In this document: piece by piece, positions 19,409 to 29,794 of the stretch
How positions within the stretch are numbered: the stretch's first letter is position 1
Layout: each line of letters begins with the position of its first letter
Source: Paulinella micropora
Taxonomy: Eukaryota; Cercozoa; Imbricatea; Euglyphida; Paulinellidae
Assembly (NCBI GenBank): GCA_019918135.1
Contig: WBZZ01002482.1
Coordinates: forward strand, 132,501-163,245
Direction: 5' to 3'
Length of the DNA: 30,745 nucleotides
Notes under the pieces: model-generated
Database searches by the model: none
What the model was told of the DNA's origin: nothing
What the model saw: only the letters and a program-made list of their open reading frames with translations
Made by a program: the position numbers and the translations under genes

Positions 19409-19630
19409 ATGGGTAGACATCCAACATATACTGCGGAGGAGGCAAGGGCAAAACACGCTGAACGTATGAGAGAGTATCAAAGAAGAAATAAAGAGAAAGC
19501 ACTTATGAGAGCAAAAGATTATTATCAAAAAAACAAGGCAGACATACTGAGAAAATCAAAAGAGAAAAGAGAAAAAACCAAGGCTGACCTTATTAGACTC
19601 CAGAATATCGTCGGGGAAATTGAGACCTGA
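19409..19630 (+). CDS. small basic helical protein
   Basis: 73 codons, strongly basic and helical, with repeated Y-x-NK-type spacing (EYQRRNKEKA, DYYQKNKADI). Such Lys-rich repeats occur in small proteins of giant viruses and Polinton-like elements. DNA binding is plausible but not shown. It starts directly after a TATA-like AT run and lies about 100 bases before the polymerase on the same strand. No specific family recognised. Confidence 0.6.
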   Translation: MGRHPTYTAEEARAKHAERMREYQRRNKEKALMRAKDYYQKNKADILRKSKEKREKTKADLIRLQNIVGEIET

Positions 19631-19737
19631 AAAAAAATTGAATTTCATATTAAAGATAAGATAATATTTTATATATATATATTTTTTTATATATAAAATA
19701 AAAATATTTTTTGGAAAAAATATATTCCAATAAATAT

Positions 19738-22700
19738 ATGGTGAACACCATCGACTATGGCGGACACACATGGAACTTGGACAAGTTGGCGGAAGCAAAA
19801 ATAACATATCAGATAAGGCAAAACAAGTTATATGTTAAAAAGCCGAACGGAACTAGGTTTTATGACATAACAACGACAAGGGGAGCACTATCTGACCCTG
19901 AAAGGTTTTATTCTGAACCTGAGCGAAAACAAAGGGAAAGAAAATATGTTGAACCACAAGTAATTGAGTTCAATTGCTATAAACTAATAAGGATTGACAC
20001 TGAACACAAACTACCTGTGGGGCAATCGGTATATACTATTAAATTAAGTAAATCAATGTCTCAAAAAGTGAAAAAGTTTCCATTAGAGGGTATCATAGGC
20101 ATGATAGGATCTATAATTGAAGACTTTAAAACACTTTACAAAGACAATGACTTAATACAAATATGTATTAGTGCTATTCCTTCAACTTGGAATGTACAAA
20201 ACCAAAAATTAATTAAAGTAAAAGATTTCAATTTGGAAGATATACTGACTAGATTAGAATCTATACTGCAATCAAACGACGAAAACTATATGGACGAAGA
20301 AGGAGCAACAATGGAACTTATTGATTTCAATTTTGTGGGTGTAAGGATGCCAGAAGGAGGAGCAAGATTGAAAGCAATAACAGAAACAGACATGTATAAA
20401 AAGAAAGGTGTGATACAAATAAACAATGACGACAACATATGTTTGGCAAGGGCAAGCGTTGTAGCGAAAGCAAAGATTGAGGAACACACGAAATACGAGC
20501 AAATCAGAAAAGGACGCAGAATCCAAGACGAACTGGCAAACAAACTACATGAGGAGGCTGGTGTCATGAAAGATTTATGTGGGCTTTCTGAAATTAGTGA
20601 GTTTGCTAAGCACATAGGCTACAACATTGTTATTGTGGAATTTCCAAACAAAATTATCTATAAGACTGAGATGAAGGACAAAAAGAACATATACATACTA
20701 AAAACCATGAACCATTACGACACCATAACAAGTATGAAAGCATTCTTATCAAAACGAAACTTTTGCGAGAAATGTATGAAGGGATACGAACATAATCACG
20801 CATGTGAATTCAAATGTAATATATGTCAAACTGAACGATGTAAAGGATATGACAATATTTCGAAATGGAAAATGCGCAATGAGTGTAATAGAAAGTTTCC
20901 GAATGATGAATGTTTCAATAATCATAAACAAAATAAGTTATGCGACACAAAGAAAAAATGTATCACTTGTGCTAAGACTTACAAAGGAGAACGTAAATGT
21001 GGATATGAAAAATGTAGGAACTGCAAAGAACTACAACCTCTATCACACCAATGTGAGTTAAAGAAAAAAGTGATACATGAACCATCAACCAAATATGTAT
21101 TCTTTGATTTTGAAGCAAATCAAGAGACAGGAACACATATTATCAATCATTCTGAAAGTCAATATTTCGACGACAGCACACCAATCATTCATAAAAACAT
21201 TGAACAATTCTGCGAGTGGTCATTGGGTGTAAAACATAAGGGTTATACATTCATAGCACATAATGCACGGGGATATGATTGTCAATTTGTATTGAAATGG
21301 TTGATTGAAAAAGGCATATCTCCATTTGTGATATATGAAGTTGGTAAAATAATGATGATGTCTATTGGTAATGGGAAAGAACAGATTAGATTTATAGATA
21401 GTTTATCATTTCTAACTATGCCTCTATCTGATTTTCCTGACACATTTGGACTTACTGAATTGAAAAAAGGATACTTTCCTCACTTCTTTAATAAAACAGA
21501 CAATCAAACATACATAGGCAAAATACCAGACATGGACGATTACGGATATAACTCATTCTCAAAGAGTAAAAGAGATGATTTCATAAAATGGTATGGGGAG
21601 CAAAAAGACAAAGTATTTGATTTCAATAAAGAAATGATTGAATATTGTCATAGTGATGTAGGTATACTAAGACGGGGGTGTATTGAGTTTAGGGTACAAT
21701 TTATGGAGTTCGGAATTGATCCATTTCAATACACAACTATCGCCTCTACATGTATGGCACTATTCAAAGCAAACTACATGCCTGAGGACAGCATAGCAGT
21801 TATACCGACAAACAGAACAGACAAAGCAAAAACAAGTCGTATGTGTGTGAAGTGGTTAGCATACAGAGAAAAAAAGGACAATGCTAAAATTCAACATGGT
21901 CTAAATGGTAAAGAAAAAATACTAAACTTACCCAAAGGTGTGAAAGCCTACTTAGACGGATATGACGAAAAGACAAAAACGGCATATGAGTTCCATGGTT
22001 GTTATTGGCACGGGTGTCCTGAGTGTTTCAATGGAAATGAACTAAACAGAGAAAGGTCTGTGAATAAAACATTTGGACAACTATACAAAGAAACTAAACT
22101 ACGCGAAACTTTAATCAAGCAACATCCGGAAGTTAGTCAATTAATAACAATATGGGGGTGTCAATGGAACAGGATACGAACAAAGGAAGAATTCAAAGGA
22201 GAAATAGAAGAGACATTAATTGAGCAAGAAGCAATCAATCCACGACATGCTATGTTTGGTGGAAGGACGAATGCTCTATCTCTATACTGGAAATCTATGA
22301 GTGAATATCAGTATGCAAAGTATATAGATGTGTGCTCTCTCTATCCGACTGTCATGTACTATGACCCCTATCCTGTGAAACATCACCAAACAATAAGAGG
22401 AAAAGATGCCTATGATATGTTGAATAATAAAACAGCATTTGGTGTAGCAAAAATAAAAATACTTCCGCCTAGAGCTCTAATTCATCCTGTTCTACCATGT
22501 CAAGATAGAGGAAAGATGATGTATTATCTATGTAATAAATGTGGAAAGGAACGATTACAAGACAAATGCCAACACACAGACGAAGAGAGAACACTTACAG
22601 GCAAATGGGCAACACCACTTATTTACAAAGCCATACAAAAAGGCTACAGACTGATCAAAACTTATGAGTTATGGCATTGGAATGAACAGACAACAGAACT

Positions 22701-23514
22701 ATTTAAAGAATACATTAAGACCTTTCTAAGAGTGAAACAGGAATCAAGTGGCTATCCATCAAATGTCATAACTGAAGAAGACAAAGACAATTACATTAAG
22801 GACTATGAAAAAAAAATGAAAATCAAATTGGACAAAAGCAAGATTGAAAAGAATGAAGGAAGAAGGGCAGTAGCGAAACTATGTCTTAACTCACTATGGG
22901 GAAAATTTGGACAACAAAACAACAAGACACAAACAAAAATCATAAGGAGTGAAGCCGAACTATTCAAAATACTAAATGACAAGAAGATAAATGAAGTATC
23001 TATCAATATGATAAACAAAGAATGCCTAGAACTATCTTACAACCTACACCCTGAAAAAGTATCTGACCCCTACAATACAAATATCTGTGTAGCACTATTT
23101 ACTACAGCACATGCGCAAATGAGATTGTATGATATGATGGACAGATTAGGTAATAGAGTGTTATATCACGACACAGACAGCGTAATTTATTCCGTAGATG
23201 AGAAAGAAGGACAGACAGCAATACCGACTGGTGATTTATTGGGACAATGGACAGACAAATTGATAGACAAAAAGACGAAGGTAAGCAGAAAGATAACCAC
23301 ATTTATTGGAGCAGGACCTAAATCATACGGCTACATACTAAATGATGGAACAACCAAAATGAAATTAAAAGGATTTTCAATGAATTACGAGACTTGTAAA
23401 AAATTGAACTTGGTTAATATGTTTAGTATCATAAGCAATGGATTGAAAGTACAAGACACTGAACTATCTAAAAATGCATATGAAGAATTAGAAGACCTAC
23501 TAGAAACAAAATGA
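19738..23514 (+). CDS. polB: protein-primed family B DNA polymerase (Polinton type)
   Basis: 1258 codons from the ATG at 19738. The N-terminal third is poorly known. It includes INNDDNICLARA, a pattern seen in Polinton polymerases. A Cys-rich, probably zinc-binding block spans residues 343-440. The exonuclease follows: FFDFEA (Exo I, Asp 457), FIAHNARGYDCQF (Exo II), YCHSDVGIL (Exo III). After a YWHGC insert comes the polymerase: IDVCSLYP (motif A, Asp 864), LNSLWGKFGQ (motif B), HDTDSVIY (motif C, Asp 1145), then KLKGFS. It replicates linear viral DNA from a protein primer. All catalytic residues are present, and there is no frameshift in 3.8 kb. A TGA at 23512-23514 ends it, but the frame continues with sense to 23709. 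Confidence 0.95.
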   Translation: MVNTIDYGGHTWNLDKLAEAKITYQIRQNKLYVKKPNGTRFYDITTTRGALSDPERFYSEPERKQRERKYVEPQVIEFNCYKLIRIDTEHKLPVGQSVYTIKLSKSMSQKVKKFPLEGIIGMIGSIIEDFKTLYKDNDLIQICISAIPSTWNVQNQKLIKVKDFNLEDILTRLESILQSNDENYMDEEGATMELIDFNFVGVRMPEGGARLKAITETDMYKKKGVIQINNDDNICLARASVVAKAKIEEHTKYEQIRKGRRIQDELANKLHEEAGVMKDLCGLSEISEFAKHIGYNIVIVEFPNKIIYKTEMKDKKNIYILKTMNHYDTITSMKAFLSKRNFCEKCMKGYEHNHACEFKCNICQTERCKGYDNISKWKMRNECNRKFPNDECFNNHKQNKLCDTKKKCITCAKTYKGERKCGYEKCRNCKELQPLSHQCELKKKVIHEPSTKYVFFDFEANQETGTHIINHSESQYFDDSTPIIHKNIEQFCEWSLGVKHKGYTFIAHNARGYDCQFVLKWLIEKGISPFVIYEVGKIMMMSIGNGKEQIRFIDSLSFLTMPLSDFPDTFGLTELKKGYFPHFFNKTDNQTYIGKIPDMDDYGYNSFSKSKRDDFIKWYGEQKDKVFDFNKEMIEYCHSDVGILRRGCIEFRVQFMEFGIDPFQYTTIASTCMALFKANYMPEDSIAVIPTNRTDKAKTSRMCVKWLAYREKKDNAKIQHGLNGKEKILNLPKGVKAYLDGYDEKTKTAYEFHGCYWHGCPECFNGNELNRERSVNKTFGQLYKETKLRETLIKQHPEVSQLITIWGCQWNRIRTKEEFKGEIEETLIEQEAINPRHAMFGGRTNALSLYWKSMSEYQYAKYIDVCSLYPTVMYYDPYPVKHHQTIRGKDAYDMLNNKTAFGVAKIKILPPRALIHPVLPCQDRGKMMYYLCNKCGKERLQDKCQHTDEERTLTGKWATPLIYKAIQKGYRLIKTYELWHWNEQTTELFKEYIKTFLRVKQESSGYPSNVITEEDKDNYIKDYEKKMKIKLDKSKIEKNEGRRAVAKLCLNSLWGKFGQQNNKTQTKIIRSEAELFKILNDKKINEVSINMINKECLELSYNLHPEKVSDPYNTNICVALFTTAHAQMRLYDMMDRLGNRVLYHDTDSVIYSVDEKEGQTAIPTGDLLGQWTDKLIDKKTKVSRKITTFIGAGPKSYGYILNDGTTKMKLKGFSMNYETCKKLNLVNMFSIISNGLKVQDTELSKNAYEELEDLLETK

Positions 23515-23709
23515 GAAAAGTGTATAGCAAAGAATGTAGCAGAGGCTGGAAATGTAATCATACACACCAACAGCAAAATAACAAGAAACAAAAAGACAAA
23601 AACAATTACGTCAGAGCATTTACAAAAGATATTTTCATTTACTTACACTAAAAGAGTAATTCAACCTCTAAAAGAAAACCAGATCACGACATTACCATAC
23701 GGATACTAA
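23515..23709 (+). pseudogene. C-terminal continuation of the DNA polymerase after an in-frame TGA
   Basis: In the polymerase frame, 64 codons follow the TGA and end KRVIQPLKENQITTLPYGY before a TAA at 23707-23709. A KRV...PYGY ending is what I recall for Polinton polymerases, so this is the original C-terminus. The TGA may be a nonsense mutation (CGA to TGA is a common CpG change), a sequence error, or a readthrough codon. The active sites lie upstream. Confidence 0.8.
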
Positions 23710-24010
23710 GCAAAAAAAAAAAAAGAAAAAAAGGAATTTACAAAAAAAGAGAAAAAAAAGCAAAAGCATAATAAAGAATAAGCAGTGAGAGTTGAACCGC
23801 CGACAATGACGGACAACACCACCAACATACTAATTACACCACCCATTACGACAACAGACAACAAGTAAATTTTTTGTGTAGTGCTTGCTTCGGTTTCGTT
23901 TTTTTCCTTGCGCAATGTTATCACATGGTTTTTTTGCGCAAAGTGATCTGAGAACCAAAGAGTTCTTGGATCCCCGAGCACTTTTCTGTCTCGCAGTTCT
24001 TCTTGAAGAG
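23710..24010. other. A-rich spacer
   Basis: No supported gene. It starts with long A/purine runs and contains two TTGCGCAA palindromes near 23907-23940. A tRNA-like stretch at 23781-23850 (minus) was examined and rejected. Confidence 0.4.
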
Positions 24011-24501
24011 ATGAGTAACTTTGTTGATGATGAAGCCAAAGAGGATAATGAAATTTCTAGCGAAAGTGAGTTTGAAATAGAAAGAGAAGAAAATAATTGG
24101 ATTGATTATTATTCTGACAAGACAAATAAGACAACAAAAAAGGATAAAATATTTTTGGAAACTAAGAAAAAAAACTTGTCCAAAAAAATAAGATTATTGA
24201 AACAAGAACTTTGCGATGTTGAATCAAGACTGGAAGCAGTTTATGAGAGAGATGAGGAACTAAAACAAGACAAAAGACGAATGGAAGAGGAGAGAAAAGT
24301 TAAGAGACAGAGACTTAGAAAGGAAAAAGAGACTAATAAAGAAATAGCATTTTTGGAAAAGTGGTTGGAAAAAAATAAATTTCCAATGTCTCGCAAGAGG
24401 AAAATTTCGCACGTAATTTAATTGAAAAAGGTGATACATTTGATGAAGTGATAGTTAAATATAAATTGTATGTTAATGAATTGAGATTCCGAGTGGCGTA
24501 A
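24011..24501 (+). pseudogene. acidic then basic coiled-coil protein, frameshifted near its end
   Basis: Start taken at the ATG at 24011, since the frame upstream looks non-coding. The N-terminus is acidic (DDEAKEDNEISSESEFEIE), then a long Lys/Glu/Arg helix with coiled-coil spacing (LKQELCDVESRLEAVYERDEEL). The frame ends at 24421, but a -1 change near 24388 continues sensibly to a TAA at 24499-24501 with a segment ending LRFRVA. No family recognised. It may be a virion or DNA-associated protein. Confidence 0.55.
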
Positions 24502-24720
24502 AAAATAGTTGTGTGATCTGTGCTGTCTGCCTACCTGCCCACTTATCATCAATGAACATGACACACATTTCACAACAACATAAAAGCACACTTATTACTA
24601 GGCAACAAAAAAAATTATTTTATTTATGAAATTATTTATTTACGAAAACAAAAACAAAAAAACGGCTTCAAGGCACTGCCCACACATGTTTTTTGTGCTT
24701 TTTGGTGTGGGGCAGGTACC
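24502..24720. promoter_or_regulatory. AT-rich upstream region with near-perfect hairpin
   Basis: No gene. Close to the next start codon TGCCCACAC (from about 24676) and GTGTGGGGCA (to about 24716) can pair with one extra G. A regulatory role is only a guess. Confidence 0.3.
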
Positions 24721-25242
24721 ATGCCGCCAAAGAAGAAGTCTCCTTCCAAGCAGACTGCTGAGGAGCCCACTGAGGAGACAACTGAGGTTGTTGCCGAGGT
24801 TGTTGCTGAGGTTCCTGCTGAAGTTCCAACCACCCCTGACGCCAAGCATCCGTCTCACGAAGACCCTGTGGCTCAGGCTGAGGTTGAGCGTAAAGCAAAA
24901 AATGTGAGTCCTTTCGATAAGGTGGGTGGAGCAAAGGTGAAGGAGGATGAAGCTGTAAAGTATTGGGATGAGAAAAAAGTTTTGGTCAAGATTGCCAACA
25001 AGTACGACGAGCCTGACAAAGTGTTTGAGTATAATGTTCCGGACTGCAAAGAAGGAGTTTTCATGGCGAGCCCTGGGAAAGAAGATACTTATCACGTGGC
25101 ACTCGGAGACGACGGGGTGATAAGGGCTTTCAAATCTTGGTCGGCTTTGAAGGGCTACTATATTCACGAGAAGCGTCCGTTCTACACTAAGGCCGCTGAA
25201 TATCATTCCAATATTTCCTTACCTAATCGCAAAAAGAAGTGA
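24721..25242 (+). CDS. unrecognised Lys/Pro/Glu-rich protein
   Basis: 173 codons from the ATG at 24721. The N-terminus is Lys/Pro then Glu/Val/Pro low complexity, with repeats of EVVAEV and EVPAEV. The C-terminal 90 residues look folded (VLVKIANKYDEPDKVFEY, DTYHVALGDDGVIRAF, KRPFYTKAAEYH). GC content is somewhat higher than in its neighbours. It ends two bases before the end of the convergent integrase gene. No function assigned. Confidence 0.7.
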   Translation: MPPKKKSPSKQTAEEPTEETTEVVAEVVAEVPAEVPTTPDAKHPSHEDPVAQAEVERKAKNVSPFDKVGGAKVKEDEAVKYWDEKKVLVKIANKYDEPDKVFEYNVPDCKEGVFMASPGKEDTYHVALGDDGVIRAFKSWSALKGYYIHEKRPFYTKAAEYHSNISLPNRKKK

Positions 25243-25244
25243 GA

Positions 25245-26159
25245 CTACAAGTCCATTATTTCTTTTTTCTTCCTTAATCTAGAAGAAGTTCTCATGTTGG
25301 CGGAGTCTATCTCCTCTCTTTTAAGTAAATGCTTTGCTTGCTTTTCTTTAGTTAGTTGTTTCAGTTCTTTATTAATATCTTTCTCTTCCGGATCGTCGGT
25401 AGCGTCAGTCTTTAATAAATGTCTAGGTGGTACAACATCATCATTTGTTAATACAATCCGATATCCCTTACGGGCTTTGACGGTGTAGATTTGCTTGCTC
25501 CATGTCTTTCCTCCCTTTTCTAAAATATGTTTCTTGTTCAACTTTCTAACTCTGTCTCCTTCTTTGAAACTAAATAAATATTTATCAACATATCTATGTT
25601 GTTGGCTTATATCATTTCCTTTAAACACATCAATTGGTGCCGCCTTAAGTTCTTTCTTGTTATAATAATAAACAACATCTTCAATATAACTTATCCAATC
25701 AAAATTACGATTAAAAGCCCATAATATGTGTAATCTTTCTCTAAGTGTTCTAACAAATCTATCAACAATACCTAACGAATTATGATCACCTACTTCAACC
25801 ATAAATTGTTCAATTCCATTATTTCTCATCCACTCACCAACTGCACCTTTAAACTCACCGCCATTGTCTGATATGTATGCTTTTGGCTTCGGTAATTTCT
25901 TGAGTGCTTCTAAAACGGTGGTCGAAAATTTATTCTTTATCGGTATTGCATAAGCATAGCGACTATGGATATCAATCCAAATAAGGGCAAAATTATAATT
26001 TTTATTTTTTGTAGCAACCTTACTCATATCCATTAAATCAATATTGACCATATCCAATACTTTGTCCGCCCATATTGTCGTTCCTCTAGTCCTCGGTTTA
26101 GTCTGACGAAATAATTCTTGTGCTGTGTTCGCAAGTTGAATATTATTATTTTCACTCAT
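25245..26159 (-). CDS. retroviral-type (rve) integrase of the viral element
   Basis: 304 codons from the ATG at 26159, intact. RNase H-fold core: NIDLMDMS (Asp 41), YISDNGGEF (Asp 98), LGIVDRFVRTLRER (Asp 133). Asp 98 to Asp 133 is exactly the 35-residue spacing of D,D35E enzymes, but the third residue is Asp instead of Glu. The C-terminal part (FKEGDRVRKL, KTWSKQIYTVKA) resembles the chromo/SH3-like tail of Polinton integrases. It would integrate the viral genome into host DNA. It lacks a clear HH-CC zinc region at the N-terminus. The upstream gene on the same strand ends 6 bases before it, suggesting co-transcription. Confidence 0.92.
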   Translation of the reverse strand: MSENNNIQLANTAQELFRQTKPRTRGTTIWADKVLDMVNIDLMDMSKVATKNKNYNFALIWIDIHSRYAYAIPIKNKFSTTVLEALKKLPKPKAYISDNGGEFKGAVGEWMRNNGIEQFMVEVGDHNSLGIVDRFVRTLRERLHILWAFNRNFDWISYIEDVVYYYNKKELKAAPIDVFKGNDISQQHRYVDKYLFSFKEGDRVRKLNKKHILEKGGKTWSKQIYTVKARKGYRIVLTNDDVVPPRHLLKTDATDDPEEKDINKELKQLTKEKQAKHLLKREEIDSANMRTSSRLRKKKEIMDL

Positions 26160-26165
26160 GATATT

Positions 26166-26687
26166 TTAGAATTTCAAAAATATCTTTTCTGCTTCCTTAC
26201 TTTTTTCTTTATTCTTTGGTGTATTGTTATATACATTAACTGATATTTTTTCACTTCGTTTTTTACCACCTCGCTGTTTTACGCCTGTTGTTTCATAATC
26301 TTCGCTTTCTTCACTCTCACTTTCTTCTTCTTCTTCGCTTTCATTCTCTTGCTTCTTGGGGTGTGGTGCTTTCTTTGAGGTTTTCTTCTTTGGCTTTTTA
26401 GCATTCTTTTTTATCTTTCTAAGCATATGATTTGCAATAACCTCAGACATATCAATTTCGCTATCACTTTCACTTGATTCATCTTCAATCTCAGGATTTT
26501 TAAGTATCTCTTTCGCAACACTAACTTCAGCATCCGTCTCAATAAGTTCTTCCACTGATGCTTCTTTTAATTCTCCTTTTTTACGAAGCCTTTCACGGGC
26601 CCACTCGTCCTTTCTCCGTTCAGCATTTTCTCTGTTTGCTTGAACAGCCTTCTTCCAATTTTCCTTTGATGCTTCCTTTGACGGCAT
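26166..26687 (-). CDS. highly charged protein upstream of integrase
   Basis: 173 codons. The basic helical N-terminus (KENWKKAVQANRENAERRKDE) is followed by an acidic Ser/Glu region, a Lys-rich patch (KKNAKKPKKKTSKK, nuclear-signal-like), another Ser/Glu run and a basic end. It looks mostly disordered. It ends 6 bases before the integrase start and shares an AT-rich divergent promoter region with the fibre gene. It could be an integrase cofactor or nucleoprotein. No family recognised. Confidence 0.6.
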   Translation of the reverse strand: MPSKEASKENWKKAVQANRENAERRKDEWARERLRKKGELKEASVEELIETDAEVSVAKEILKNPEIEDESSESDSEIDMSEVIANHMLRKIKKNAKKPKKKTSKKAPHPKKQENESEEEEESESEESEDYETTGVKQRGGKKRSEKISVNVYNNTPKNKEKSKEAEKIFLKF

Positions 26688-26778
26688 TGATTACCGATGA
26701 ATGATATTACACAAGATAGTTATATTTTTTGTTAGTATAATTTAACAAAAAAAATTAAAATATTTAATTATATAATCA
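26688..26778. promoter_or_regulatory. short divergent promoter region
   Basis: 91 bases of AT-rich DNA between divergent starts, with AT runs next to the fibre ATG (TTAAAATATTTAATTATAT). Both promoters must lie here or overlap the genes. Confidence 0.45.
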
Positions 26779-27629
26779 ATGTCGCAATATAAATCATTAC
26801 TTGGCCTTAATGAGTTGGCTGTTGATAGTCTAAACATACTTAACTTAGACTTAACCAACACAAACATAGTCGGTCTGAATACAGACAGAGTGCCAGAAGA
26901 TGATGACCCAATCAATCTTTATTACACTGACGGCCGATTTGATACACGGCTCGCTTTAAAATCAACTACGGATATCAAAGAAGGAAGCAGTTTATACTAC
27001 ACAGAGCAACGAGTAAGGGATAATGATGAAGTCAAAGCCTCAACTCAACACAGAAGCAATACTTCCAATCCTCACCAAACTAGTTTATACAATTTGATAG
27101 ATACAAACATATTCGCACAAGCAAGCGGACAATACTTAACTTACAACGATGTAGAAGGTAAATGGAAGAATACAGCCCTTGGTTCAATTGATACACTTTC
27201 AAATGTAGTCATTACAGCACCAGTGGCGATGAATAGTTATCTAACATATAATTCAATAAACTGGGTAAATAAAACATTTCCGATAAATGTTGATGAAACA
27301 GGCAACATTAGTATGGGAAGGAATAATATAACAGGAGTTAATTTACTAAATGACAAAGGTGTTGATGAATGGATATTTGAGCATAATGATAATAATAATA
27401 AAGTTTCAGAGAGTGGAACTATAGATAGCCACAGCGATGTGACAATAACGGGCACACCAGCAGATAACCAACTGATTATGTATAGCACGGGGCAATGGAG
27501 AAACACCACACCACCCTTTCTTAGATTAGACGGAACTGCTAGTATGACGGGAGGACTAAATATGAATGGTTATGCTATTTCGGGGGCTTCTACGTATAAT
27601 GGAATTAATCTCACTAATCTCGCAGTTGA

Positions 27630-28530
27630 TGGTTCGGTGGTCAAAGTAACAGGAGACCAAACCATAGGAGGAATAAAAACATTTAGCAGTATAATAAATG
27701 CTAGTGCGGGTATTGATATGAAAAGCCAAAGCATAACAAATGTGAATTTGGTTGATGGTGTGGATGTTTCGGTCCTTGACACTTCAGTCGTTAAACTAAC
27801 AGGAGACCAAAACCATAGCAGGAAATAAAAAATTTACATCAACTTTAGAAGTAAGTGGTTCGTCCAATCCTACTACTTTTGATGGTATTGGCATAGCCTT
27901 TGATACAAAAATAGGAATGATTGCAGCACAAAAAACGGCAACAGCGACTTGGTATCCGATACAAATAACGGGTTCGTATGTTGAGTTATATTCGGGTAAT
28001 ACTTTAATTATAACCGCAACTGGAACAACATTAAGTTTGAATAACAACAAAATAACAAACTTAGCCACACCATCAGCAACAACGGACGGAGCAAACAAAA
28101 GTTATGTGGATACATTAGACGGGCAAAATGTGAAACTAACAGGAAACCAAACCATAGCAGGAATTAAGACATATAGCAGTGGTGTGGAAATTACGGGAAA
28201 CTCAATCAATTCAACAACAAAGGGCACATTTATCGTTTTCAATTCTACCAGTAATATCGGGTCAATTGCTAGTTTGGATATGAAAACTGCAACATATTAC
28301 AACTTTGAAATTTCTGCGAAAAAAATAAGTTTTATTATTGACGGGACAATCGTCGGTTGGGTGAATGCTTCGGGGCTAGATTGTAATAGTAGCAAAATAG
28401 CCAACCTTGGAACTCCGACATTAGCGACGGACGGAGCTACAAAAGGGTATGCGGACACATTGGACGAGCAAAATGTAAAACTAACAACAGACCAAACCAT
28501 AACAGGAAGTAAAACATTTAATGGGGCAAG
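27630..28530 (+). repeat. coding repeats in the fibre shaft
   Basis: Four copies of a unit like VKLTGDQTIAGIKTF lie near 27640, 27790, 28130 and 28478. Two copies of a longer unit ending TDGA(N/T)K(S/G)Y(V/A)DTLD lie at about 28058-28115 and 28403-28462. The repeats show that the break near 27810 is a one-base insertion. Confidence 0.8.
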
Positions 28531-29794
28531 CACAACGATAAAATATCTAACTTTAACGAACAATACTGATTTTAATAATCAAACTATCACTAATGGTGGA
28601 AATATTACATATAATGGGGCGAGGATATTAAACCAAAATGGAGGAGATATATTCTTTTCACAGACATCAGGAGATTATCAGTATTTCTTATTTACTCTAA
28701 ATACTGCTACAAGTGGAACCGCGAACCAACGAGGTTATGTATTTACGAATGTAGCATTTGATGCAAAAGGAGCAGGACTTTATATTTCAAAACTTTTGGA
28801 TAATAAAAGTGCTTCGTCTGACATTGTCCGTTTTAACAATGCTGGCAGTATGCGGTTTTATGGAGCCTTAGATATGAACTCAAACAACATAACAAATGGC
28901 GGAACAATAACGGGAACTACATTAACGGCGACTGCTGGCATGACTACAACAACATTAACGGTGAGCGGATTAATAACGGCAGATAGCGGTTGTAAGTTAT
29001 CTATTCAAAATAAAGTAGATGGAGGAAATGGACAGGGTATATTTCTGTGGGATACAGACAACTCAGGATGGGGTATTTATATGGCTCAACCGGGGGCTGG
29101 TAAATCATTAGGTGGAGGAACAGCAGTGGCAGGCAACGATATTTCAGGCTTTGCTGTAAGATTTAGGTCTGGTTTTGCTTCTGCGGATGGTTTTGTGTGG
29201 GAAAATTCTAATGAGCAATTGTTGATGTCGTTGAATGGGGCAAACGGCACTTTATGGACAAAAGGATTAATAACGGCTAGTGCGGGGATATCAACAACAA
29301 CGGCAACCGCAAGTGGATTAATAACTGCAAATGCTGGGATATCTGTTGTTAATAGCACAGTCGACATACGCGGGGAAGCAAGAAGTGGGTCTCATGCTAC
29401 ACCAGTCGGGTTATATGTCACAGCCAATCTTGGAGCATCTTCTGCTGGCGTTGAATTCAGACACAGCAACGGGACACAGGGAGTTGGTTTTGGTTATAAT
29501 TCAATATATGCTACGGGAAGCAGTACCAATCAAGATTCAAATTTTTATGCGAGGGTGACTGGAGTAATCTATGCTCAGAGTGATACAAGCATGACGACAG
29601 CATCCAGCGGATTTTTAACATAAAGAAAAAGACCATCAAATACGACCAACCCCCAAATATTTATGAAAGCAGGAGACTCATCAGGTTATGCGGTGGTAAT
29701 GAATACAGGTGGATTATTACATGCTTGGTCGACTTCATTATCAAATGGTGAGAACAATACAGGATATGTTTTTATTGCAGCAGGAGCGAATGTT

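Noticed and set aside
23781..23850. Possible tRNA gene on the minus strand (A-box-like TGGTGTAATTAG, B-box-like GGTTCAACTC).
   Set aside because: The acceptor, D and T stems do not pair properly and the anticodon arm has the wrong loop size. At most a degenerate tRNA-derived fragment.
6249..29623. Reassigned genetic code (TAA/TAG read as Gln), suggested by several in-frame TAA/TAG stops in otherwise continuous genes.
   Set aside because: The 1258-codon polymerase and the 1028-codon pol frame contain none, although they have many Gln codons. Genes end properly at TAA, and one break is TGA. Nonsense mutation fits better.
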